The notes beneath the pieces were generated by a model. That model had not been told where the DNA came from, did no database searches, and saw only the letters and a program-made list of their open reading frames with translations. A stretch of 11,139 nucleotides of DNA. It comes from Fidelibacterota bacterium. GTDB taxonomy: Bacteria; Marinisomatota; Marinisomatia; Marinisomatales; Marinisomataceae. This document shows positions 5,848 through 11,139 of the stretch, piece after piece (positions within the stretch are counted from its first letter, which is position 1; every line of letters begins with the position of its first letter). The translations under genes were made by a program, and so were the position numbers. The DNA lies in contig DTWI01000052.1 in the NCBI GenBank assembly GCA_012963075.1, forward strand, positions 1 to 11,139, written 5' to 3'.

Positions 5848-6138
5848 ATGAATAAAATAGTATTATTTTTGTTTTCGGCGACAGGGCTACTAGTAGTAAA
5901 CAACTTGTTTCTTTATTGGTGGTTCTTTGAATTTGATTTGAACTTATTCTTATCGAATACTATTGGGGTTGCATTATTTCTCGAAGCATTTTTATTAATG
6001 TTATTGTTTGCCTATTATTTCAAACATCATCCTATTGGTAAATACAAATGGTATTGGTTAATTATACTATCCTTGTTAGGCAGTTTATTGTTTGCACTCC
6101 CTTTTTATTACTGGCTTAACACAAAAGATAAAAAGTAG
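5848..6138 (+). CDS. Unknown three-TM small membrane protein
   Basis: 96 residues, almost entirely membrane-embedded: predicted spans at about 4-27, 36-58 and 67-90. Aromatic-rich patches (LYWWFFEF, YKWYWL, FYYWL) sit at the interfaces, with a HHPIGKYK loop and a charged NTKDKK tail. I do not recognise a family. It is the first gene of a tight plus-strand run; the next gene begins 12 nt after its stop. An accessory role to the lipid-modifying enzymes that follow is an inference from position only. No Shine-Dalgarno site is evident before the ATG. Confidence 0.7.
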   Translation: MNKIVLFLFSATGLLVVNNLFLYWWFFEFDLNLFLSNTIGVALFLEAFLLMLLFAYYFKHHPIGKYKWYWLIILSLLGSLLFALPFYYWLNTKDKK

Positions 6139-6150
6139 TAGATTGCGCTT

Positions 6151-6597
6151 ATGTCATTTCAAACAAATGAAAGTTATGAAATTTATCATGATTTAATTAT
6201 CAACGCTTCACTAACAAAGGTTTTTGAAGCGATTACTAAACCAAATCATTTGATTAAATGGTGGCCTTTAAAGTGTGTTGGAAAGCCTGAGATAGGAGGA
6301 GAGTATAATTTTTACTTTACTCCAGAATATGATTGGTTTGGTGAAGTGATTGAATATTTACACAATAAGGCATTTTACATAAAAATGATAAAGTCAAATC
6401 CAGATTGGAATTCAACTACGTTTGGTTTTGATATTGATGAGATTAATGGAAACGTTCAACTCAAATTCTGGCATATAGGTTGGCAAAGATGTAATGCAGA
6501 CTACAGAAGATCTTCATTTTGTTGGGCAATATTATTAAATGGATTAAAAAATTATATAGAAAAAGGAATTGTAATACCTTTTAAAGAGCGAGAGTGA
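6151..6597 (+). CDS. SRPBCC / AHSA1-like (START superfamily) protein
   Basis: 148 residues with a helix-grip pattern. An N-terminal strand (YEIYHDLIINAS) leads to LTKVFEAITKPNHLIKWWP, the standard 'ASPERVWEAITDPEKLARWW' element of AHSA1/polyketide-cyclase-like proteins. Strands with GGEYNFYF, a Trp-rich middle and a long C-terminal helix (FCWAILLNGLKNYIEKG) follow. Such proteins bind hydrophobic ligands in a deep cavity, sometimes as carriers or cyclases. The region is cytoplasmic with no signal peptide. The stop overlaps a possible GTG start of the following SDR, and the setting between a membrane protein and SDR/acyltransferase genes suggests handling of a lipid intermediate. No catalytic residue can be assigned. 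Confidence 0.85.
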   Translation: MSFQTNESYEIYHDLIINASLTKVFEAITKPNHLIKWWPLKCVGKPEIGGEYNFYFTPEYDWFGEVIEYLHNKAFYIKMIKSNPDWNSTTFGFDIDEINGNVQLKFWHIGWQRCNADYRRSSFCWAILLNGLKNYIEKGIVIPFKERE

Positions 6598-6605
6598 AAT
6601 TAAAT

Positions 6606-7400
6606 ATGTCATTTGCAAATAAAACGATTATAGTAACGGGGGCTTCTTCTGGAATTGGTGCAGCAACTGCGAAACGGTTCTTATCGCTTGGTGCTAAAGT
6701 ATTGTTGGTTGCAAGAAATAAGGAAAAGATGGAAGAAATATTTGGTAGCTATAATGCCAATCAATATCGTATTTATCCTTTTGATTTAACTGCACTAGAT
6801 CAAATCAATACGTTCGTATCTGATATAATTAGAAAAGAAGGACCCATTGATATTGTATTTAATAATGCTGGGATTAGTCAGTTTGGATATTTTGAAGATT
6901 CCGATCTTTCCGTGTTAAATAAAATTATGAAGTTAGATTATTTTTCTGTTGTCACCTTTACCAAGGCTATTTTATCTCATATGATTGAAAAACAATCAGG
7001 ACATATTGTAACCAATACCAGTGTTGCTGGATTGATTGGTTCTAGGAATCGTACCGCATATTCTTCGGCGAAATTTGCTTTGCATGGATTTTTTGATAGT
7101 TTACGTTCTGAGGTTGCGAAACATAATATTCATATTACGTTAATTGCTCCTGGTCTGGTACAAACAAATATTGGCAAAAATGCATTAACAAAGAGTGGCC
7201 ATACTTACGGAAAAGATGATCGTGGTCATGCCAATGGATTATCTGCAGAAGCAGCTGCAAAACAAATTGTTTCTGCTGTTAAAAGAAAAAAAAGGGAAGT
7301 GATTGTTGCAAAGTGGAATGATATTGTTTGGTTAGGTATTGTTTTGCGAAAATATTTTCCTTGGCTATACTTTGAACTAGCTAAAAGAATTAAAGCATAA
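6606..7400 (+). CDS. SDR-family NADP(H)-type oxidoreductase
   Basis: 264 residues from the ATG at 6606. A GTG at 6594 that overlaps the previous stop is also in frame and would add four residues. MSFANKTIIVTGASSGIG is a textbook SDR start, so I favour the ATG. Motifs are TGASSGIG (11-18), NNAG (86-89) and catalytic Ser139, Tyr152 and Lys156 (AYSSAK). Arg37 after strand 2 (LLVARN) points to NADP(H). The hydrophobic, aromatic C-terminus (VWLGIVLRKYFPWLYFELAKRIKA) is typical of membrane-associated SDRs of the DHRS7 / 11-beta-HSD-like group acting on lipids, steroids or retinoid-like substrates. It lies between a SRPBCC gene and an acyltransferase gene, probably in one operon. It is clearly different from the NAD-type SDR at 3776-4612. 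Confidence 0.9.
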   Translation: MSFANKTIIVTGASSGIGAATAKRFLSLGAKVLLVARNKEKMEEIFGSYNANQYRIYPFDLTALDQINTFVSDIIRKEGPIDIVFNNAGISQFGYFEDSDLSVLNKIMKLDYFSVVTFTKAILSHMIEKQSGHIVTNTSVAGLIGSRNRTAYSSAKFALHGFFDSLRSEVAKHNIHITLIAPGLVQTNIGKNALTKSGHTYGKDDRGHANGLSAEAAAKQIVSAVKRKKREVIVAKWNDIVWLGIVLRKYFPWLYFELAKRIKA

Positions 7401-7409
7401 GTTAAAAAA

Positions 7410-8159
7410 ATGAAATATAGTATTTTAGAAGATCCACGATATCATTACCTGTCTAAGCCCAAATTACCCCTGCTGAAATTTTTTTCCTTTTTATTTGATT
7501 TCTTTGCCAATACGGTCTTGACTTTTTACGCTCCTGTTACTGTGATTGGGAGAGAAAATATTCCAAAGGACACCCCATTTATCTTTTGTAGTAATCACAA
7601 TAGCCATATGGATATTGCTGTGCTTGTATATGCCACACGATTAGGATATGAACGATTTGGCTTTTTAGCTGCAAAAGACTATTGGTTTGATAATAAGTAC
7701 CGAAGAAAATTTTTCAAAAATTTTATTACATTAATTCCTATTGAACGAAGAAATAAACCAGAATCCCTTGATTTGGAAGATACATTTCTTTTATCAAAAG
7801 CATTTGTTAGTCGAAACAACAATATTATTATGTTTCCAGAAGGATCGCGTGGAGAACCAGGAGTAATGCAACGATTCCGAAAGGGTGCAATGAAGTTTTC
7901 TTTAGAATTAAACATCCCGGTCGTACCAGCTGTAATTCTTGGAACAGAAAAAGCGTGGCCAAGAAAAGGACGTTTTATACATTCTGTACCTATAGATATT
8001 CACGTACTGCCTCCGATTTATCCAAAAGATTTTTCTGAGATGAATAAAACGGAATACAATAAAACAATTGTAAAACAAACAAAAATATTAGAAAATTTAA
8101 TTAATGATAATTATTCTTTATTAAGAAGCGATGATAGTAATAATAGTTCCGCTAAGTGA
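7410..8159 (+). CDS. PlsC-type 1-acyl-glycerol-3-phosphate acyltransferase family protein
   Basis: 249 residues of the lysophospholipid acyltransferase family. There is an N-terminal membrane-associated helix (about 20-42), then the catalytic H-x4-D block NHNSHMD (His63, Asp68). The acceptor-binding FPEGSRGEP (142-150) and the fourth motif IPVVPAVILGT (169-179) follow. The enzyme would move an acyl chain from acyl-CoA or acyl-ACP to a lysophospholipid or related alcohol at the inner membrane. True PlsC activity versus another acceptor cannot be told apart, and clustering with SDR and SRPBCC genes hints at a specialised lipid. The last 39 bases, encoding a Ser/Asn-rich tail (DDSNNSSAK), overlap the 3' end of the Rieske gene on the other strand. 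Confidence 0.92.
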   Translation: MKYSILEDPRYHYLSKPKLPLLKFFSFLFDFFANTVLTFYAPVTVIGRENIPKDTPFIFCSNHNSHMDIAVLVYATRLGYERFGFLAAKDYWFDNKYRRKFFKNFITLIPIERRNKPESLDLEDTFLLSKAFVSRNNNIIMFPEGSRGEPGVMQRFRKGAMKFSLELNIPVVPAVILGTEKAWPRKGRFIHSVPIDIHVLPPIYPKDFSEMNKTEYNKTIVKQTKILENLINDNYSLLRSDDSNNSSAK

Positions 8160-8705
8160 TGCATTATATTGGGTGAGAGAACTCGTTGCTGGGCCTGATA
8201 CAACGTTTCCACTAAAATCAAATACAGAACCATGACCAGAAGTTTGTGCACTGCATGGTAAATTATTATTTGTACTATCAATATTGACAGCATTTCCTTG
8301 ATGAGTACAATTTCTAGAAAGTGCTCTCACTCCCGTATTGCTTGTACGCAAAACAATAATGCCTTTATTATCAAATGTAATACTACCACTTAATGCAATT
8401 CCACTTCCTACTGTTTGTAGCGTGGTATGAATCATCGTGATATCAATAGTAATTGTCCCAGTAGTAGCATCATAATTATATCCAGTACCACCACCAGTAC
8501 CACCACCACTGCCACCACCACCAGTTCCATCATCAGAGCTTGTAGGTGAACCACCACCCCCACATGCTTCTAAGATGAAGGCAGTTCCACCAATGATTGT
8601 AAGGGTCGTTGCTTGTTTTATAAAATTTCTTCGGGAAGGATCAGGAATTATTTGACAGTCACATTCACATGAATTAATTTTTTTTGTTAATTTTTCTTTG
8701 CTCAC
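8121..8705 (-). CDS. Tat-exported Rieske [2Fe-2S] lipoprotein with non-canonical second ligand box
   Basis: 194 residues, GTG start (no in-frame ATG nearby). The N-terminus has an unusual CECDC (13-17), then a twin-arginine motif SRRNFIK (24-30), a hydrophobic stretch and lipobox LEAC (Cys48). A Gly/Ser/Thr-rich flexible linker (49-76) follows, then the Rieske fold. Box I is CTHQGN (Cys133, His135); box II is PCSAQTSGHGSVFD (Cys151, His158). The box-to-box distance of 15 residues is normal, but box II is C-x6-H instead of C-x2-H. Both structural disulfide cysteines are missing, with Asn138 replacing the first. The GNVVSGPATSSLTQY ending is typical of small Rieske proteins. It probably acts as an electron carrier anchored on the outer face of the membrane, and is divergent from a His-rich membrane protein and YceI. 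Confidence 0.88.
   Translation of the reverse strand: MSKEKLTKKINSCECDCQIIPDPSRRNFIKQATTLTIIGGTAFILEACGGGGSPTSSDDGTGGGGSGGGTGGGTGYNYDATTGTITIDITMIHTTLQTVGSGIALSGSITFDNKGIIVLRTSNTGVRALSRNCTHQGNAVNIDSTNNNLPCSAQTSGHGSVFDFSGNVVSGPATSSLTQYNASLSGTIITIIAS
8482..8517. repeat. 12-bp tandem repeats encoding the Gly-rich linker
   Basis: Two perfect 12-bp units (8482-8493, 8494-8505; CCAGTACCACCA) and a third with two changes (8506-8517). On the minus strand they encode GGTG-type repeats of the linker between membrane anchor and Rieske domain. Frame-preserving length variation between strains would be expected. Confidence 0.85.
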
Positions 8706-8734
8706 TACATGTTAATTTAAGAAATTGTGATAAG

Positions 8735-9379
8735 ATGAATTATAAAAATGTAATACCAATTCTTTCTATTTTTTTGTTCTGTTCTTTTATCCAAGGGCAA
8801 TCTGTTGTCACAAAAGAAAATTATGATCAAAGATTTATTCCTCAAGAAGTTGGATTACCTGAAGATATGCCTTATGTCAAATCTATTATTTGGGGAGAGG
8901 AAGGATTGTTCCGAAAATGGGATATTGGTCCAGAAACAAGAATTGAAGAGCTAAAATTAAGACGCAAAATGTTGCAAGCACATCAATGGCTTGGCATTGT
9001 GACTTTAACTGGACTTGCTTACCAATATTCTGTTGGTAAAAAGTTATATGATGACGATGAGGGCGATTATTGGAATAATTATTATGATAAACATAAAGCA
9101 ATGGGTTATTTTACATATACTACATATATGACAGGAGCTTCCTTGGCTATTTTCTCCCCACCAGCACGAAAGTATGATAACAATTTCTCATCTATCAAAC
9201 TACATCGTACCTTAGCGATTTTGCATTTTTCAGCGATGGTTGCTCAACCTTTTTTGGCAAAGAATGCTGTAAAAAATGGTAAAAAATATAATGATTTAAT
9301 GGATGCACACTTAAAAGCAGGGACAATTGCATTTTTTACGCTCAGCTTGGATATGTTAGGACTTACATTTTTTAAATGA
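8735..9379 (+). CDS. Cytochrome b561-like four-helix membrane protein with conserved-type histidines
   Basis: 214 residues from the ATG at 8735. An upstream in-frame ATG at 8684 would add 17 residues and overlap the Rieske gene; starting at 8735 gives a clean signal peptide (about 1-22, ending FIQGQ). About 60 polar residues precede four hydrophobic segments, each starting at or containing a His: AHQWLGIVTLTGLAY (His83), KHKAMGYFTYTTYM (His120), LHRTLAILHFSAMVAQPF (His157, His164) and AHLKAGTIAFFTLSL (His192). Four helices with one His near the same face each is the layout of b561/ferric-reductase-like heme-binding proteins. No family was recognised with certainty. YceI overlaps its stop (ATGA), and YceI is often next to b561 genes. 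This supports a membrane electron-transfer role. Confidence 0.7.
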   Translation: MNYKNVIPILSIFLFCSFIQGQSVVTKENYDQRFIPQEVGLPEDMPYVKSIIWGEEGLFRKWDIGPETRIEELKLRRKMLQAHQWLGIVTLTGLAYQYSVGKKLYDDDEGDYWNNYYDKHKAMGYFTYTTYMTGASLAIFSPPARKYDNNFSSIKLHRTLAILHFSAMVAQPFLAKNAVKNGKKYNDLMDAHLKAGTIAFFTLSLDMLGLTFFK

Positions 9380-9906
9380 GAAAGATACTTCTAATATTGT
9401 TTCTACAGTTTTCCTTTGCTCAGTCTCTTGAAGTCAAGATTGATTCAGATCAAAGCTATTTATCCTACCATGGAAATCATCCCGCACATCAATGGGTAGG
9501 TACAAGCAACCAAATATTAGGCACTTTTTTGTTTAATCAAGAGAATCCTGAGTTATCAAAAGTAGATTTATCTGTTCCTGTTTTTAGTATTGACAGCAAA
9601 AATTCCAATCGTGATTCTAATATGTTGGATGTAATTGAAGAGTATTTCTACCCTGTTGTTAGTTTTACTTCTTCACGTATTGAGAAAAAAGATAATCACT
9701 ATCAAGTCGTTGGTAATTTATTTTTTCATGGTATTAAAAAAGAAATTTCTCTACCTGTCGATTTACTAATTGAAGAGGATAGAGTGATTGTAAAATCCAA
9801 TTTTGAAATTAAATTAAGTAACTATCAAATAAAACGTCCATCCTTATTAGCGATACGAATAAATAATGTGATTACAATTGAATTTTATTTGGTTGGAAAG
9901 CTCTAA
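9376..9906 (+). CDS. YceI-family lipid-binding periplasmic protein
   Basis: 176 residues with a short signal peptide (about 1-16, LFLQFSFAQS). The YceI lipocalin-like barrel runs from residue 17: SYLSYHGNHPAHQWVGTS, the DLSVPVFSIDSKNSNRDSNM stretch (the family's 'ID' loop), EEYFYPVVSFTS, GNLFFHGIKKEISLPV and FEIKLSNYQI. The characterised member TT1927b binds an isoprenoid quinone-like lipid, so binding of polyisoprenoid or quinone is likely. It is translationally coupled (ATGA overlap) to the b561-like protein, which suggests they work together in quinone-linked electron transfer. After the stop the reading frame stays open to 10083, but without a good start. Confidence 0.9.
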   Translation: MRKILLILFLQFSFAQSLEVKIDSDQSYLSYHGNHPAHQWVGTSNQILGTFLFNQENPELSKVDLSVPVFSIDSKNSNRDSNMLDVIEEYFYPVVSFTSSRIEKKDNHYQVVGNLFFHGIKKEISLPVDLLIEEDRVIVKSNFEIKLSNYQIKRPSLLAIRINNVITIEFYLVGKL

Positions 9907-9907
9907 A

Positions 9908-9947
9908 GGTTCATTATCCGAAAAAATGCCAAGTTTTGTTCGGAACC
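9908..9947 (+). other. Weak nested stem-loop after YceI
   Basis: GGTTC (9908-9912) can pair with GAACC (9943-9947), or CCGAA (9918-9922) with TTCGG (9939-9943). The outer and inner stems share base 9943. There is no T tract after either stem, so it is not a convincing intrinsic terminator, though it is the only structure in the 125-base gap between convergent genes. Confidence 0.3.
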
Positions 9948-10031
9948 ATCACAAAAAGAAAGAATAGAAACTGCAAAAGCGCTATTAAAGCGAAAATTTT
10001 TAGTATTGATTTTGAATTTTTGTCCATTATG

Positions 10032-10910
10032 TTATTTCCAAAATAATCTTCTCAATATAGCGATTTCTGGAAATAAAATATGAACTCTTTTTTGATACAT
10101 TTTGTATTCTGGTCTTGTTCGAAGAATTTTAATTTCAATCCAAGGAATACTAGCACCTAAAAATAGAACAGTCATTGTAATCGGTGCTGCAAAAAGATAA
10201 GTCATTCCTGCAGACTCAAAACCCATAAGGAATAGTCCCCACCAAAATAAAATTTCTCCATAATAATTTGGATGTCTAGAATAATTCCACAAACCCGTTT
10301 CAATTACTTTTTTCTCTGTAGGGTGTTTCACCCTAAAGTCATAGAGCTGTTTATCGCTGATAATTTCATAAAGTATCCCAATGATACAAACCATAAAACC
10401 AAGAAACATTAATGGAGTACCGTTTGAGTTAAAACATTGTTGCATTGGCATACAACAAAAGAAAACTTGCAATGTTGGATACATATGAATGCCACCAAAA
10501 TTTCCTAATAGTTGGAACTGTTTTCCCATGCTATTGCGCATATCAATATAACGCCAGTCTTCATGATCTAATCCTTCCCAGGTTTTCATCCAATTTGAGG
10601 TTAACCTCATGGACCAGAATAAAACAGCAATACTTAATAGAATAATAATTGGAGTAATGATGTAGTTATTTTTCCAAATCCAAAAAAATAATATAAATAC
10701 AGGAATAACAGACCAATATGGATCATAGAATGACGAATTCTTATAAGCAACGCTAAAGCTATAAATCACTATCGTAGCCACAACATCTGCAATAAAAATT
10801 TGCCACATATCTCCTAAATGTGTGACTAGCGATATCGAATATGCTCCCAAAAAAATTGCGAGAGTATATGCACCTAATACAGTGAGCAATCCTTTAGTTT
10901 TTTTCGTCAT
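10032..10910 (-). CDS. DUF1295 / steroid 5-alpha-reductase-like integral membrane protein, second copy
   Basis: 292-residue polytopic protein. It shares the landmarks of the gene at 476-1390: SFYDPYWSVIP (60-70, matching SYVDIGWPWG), an acidic/Gln stretch SDKQLYDFR (185-193), the signature GLWNYSRHPNYYGEI (206-220), and the end TRPEYKMYQKR (265-275). Outside these motifs the two differ widely, so this is an old paralogue or independently acquired member. A stretch FFCCMPMQQC (150-159) in mid-protein is cysteine-rich. Substrate is unknown. Its start overlaps the preceding PF03706-type gene by 17 nt, so the two are one operon and its product may act on the same lipid or glycolipid system. Confidence 0.85.
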   Translation of the reverse strand: MTKKTKGLLTVLGAYTLAIFLGAYSISLVTHLGDMWQIFIADVVATIVIYSFSVAYKNSSFYDPYWSVIPVFILFFWIWKNNYIITPIIILLSIAVLFWSMRLTSNWMKTWEGLDHEDWRYIDMRNSMGKQFQLLGNFGGIHMYPTLQVFFCCMPMQQCFNSNGTPLMFLGFMVCIIGILYEIISDKQLYDFRVKHPTEKKVIETGLWNYSRHPNYYGEILFWWGLFLMGFESAGMTYLFAAPITMTVLFLGASIPWIEIKILRTRPEYKMYQKRVHILFPEIAILRRLFWK

Positions 10911-11139
10911 TGGTAATTGACTTAATATTGATACCTTCAGAGAGCAAATAGATATATCCTAAAATAATTGTATAAACAAGAAAGATGCTATGCATTACAA
11001 TAGCCGCACTTTGTGCTTTTTCTAAATCAATTCCATATAAACTATTTAAGCAATAAATCACTGCCAAGTGATATGTTCCAATCGCAGCGGGGGCTAATGG
11101 CATCGATGTGACTATACTTGATAAAATGGTTAACCCTAA
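10894..11139 (-). CDS. Lysylphosphatidylglycerol synthase-type TM protein (PF03706), C-terminal end (partial)
   Basis: 81 C-terminal residues; the gene continues beyond the right edge with the frame open to base 11139. The stretch SSIVTSMPLAPAAIGTYHLA carries the 'iP-x-aPGaiGtfe' signature of the UPF0104/PF03706 membrane domain found in MprF, AglD-like and hopanoid-associated proteins. A final hydrophobic helix (SIFLVYTIILGYIYLL) and a short charged tail follow. The Met at 11103 is internal, not the start. Whether it is an MprF-like flippase/synthase or one of the many PF03706 proteins near lipid or glycan genes cannot be told from this fragment. It is upstream of, and overlaps by 17 nt, the DUF1295 gene. 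Confidence 0.8.
   Translation of the reverse strand, partial: LGLTILSSIVTSMPLAPAAIGTYHLAVIYCLNSLYGIDLEKAQSAAIVMHSIFLVYTIILGYIYLLSEGINIKSITNDEKN

Noticed and set aside
7679..7915. 78-codon minus-strand open frame inside the acyltransferase
   Set aside because: Antisense to the conserved catalytic motifs of the PlsC gene; no independent support.
8111..8293. 60-codon minus-strand frame overlapping the Rieske gene end
   Set aside because: Alternative frame of the Rieske gene, whose own frame carries the ligand boxes.
8482..8545. Short CCA-rich repeats as a CRISPR or regulatory repeat
   Set aside because: They are in-frame codons of a Gly-rich linker in the Rieske protein, with no spacers.
9918..9943. 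CCGAA/TTCGG hairpin as YceI terminator
   Set aside because: Only five firm pairs, a long loop and no T tract on either strand.
10445..10645. 66-codon plus-strand frame inside the second DUF1295 gene
   Set aside because: Antisense shadow with no recognisable features.

Overview
The window is AT-rich bacterial DNA, densely packed with genes and with no gap longer than about 130 bases. I see no tRNA, rRNA, CRISPR array, IS element or phage block. The mix of genes (SHOCT lipoprotein and DUF6249-like protein beside an ECF sigma factor, Tat-Rieske lipoprotein, YceI, DUF1295 proteins), the low GC and the patchy use of Shine-Dalgarno sites suggest a marine bacterium of the Bacteroidota/FCB side, for example a Marinimicrobia (SAR406)-like lineage. 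That placement is an inference and is not secure.

Layout from left to right. (1) 1-1674, plus strand: 3' end of acetyl-CoA synthetase, a DUF1295 / steroid-5-alpha-reductase-like membrane enzyme, and a 77-residue membrane protein of a family usually labelled 'holin'. (2) 1681-3717: a two-armed ECF sigma-factor locus. The minus arm holds the sigma factor, an overlapping single-span membrane protein (putative anti-sigma) and an exported lysine/methionine-rich protein. The plus arm holds a SHOCT-type lipoprotein overlapping a DUF6249-like membrane protein. Between the arms lies a perfect 22-bp palindrome. Each half supplies a GCAACTT -35-like element, and each is followed at identical spacing by GTCTA, giving two back-to-back sigma-E-like promoters. 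(3) A bidirectional terminator at 3740-3771. (4) 3776-5756, minus strand: an SDR of the NAD(H)-dependent 3-hydroxyacyl-CoA type and an acyl-CoA dehydrogenase, a two-gene beta-oxidation-like operon. (5) 5848-8159, plus strand: an unknown 3-TM protein, a SRPBCC/AHSA1 protein, a second SDR and a PlsC-type acyltransferase, probably one lipid-modifying operon. (6) 8121-9906: a redox group with a Tat/lipobox Rieske protein of unusual ligand spacing on the minus strand, and divergently a His-rich b561-like membrane protein plus a YceI protein. (7) 10032-11139, minus strand: a second DUF1295 membrane enzyme and the C-terminal end of a lysylphosphatidylglycerol-synthase-type (PF03706) membrane protein.

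The general theme is acyl/isoprenoid lipid metabolism and the cell envelope. Acetate activation, fatty acyl oxidation, acyl transfer and two DUF1295 enzymes surround an envelope-type sigma-factor circuit and an envelope redox locus. The most notable signals are the palindromic divergent ECF promoter pair and the Rieske protein with a C-x6-H second ligand box lacking both disulfide cysteines.
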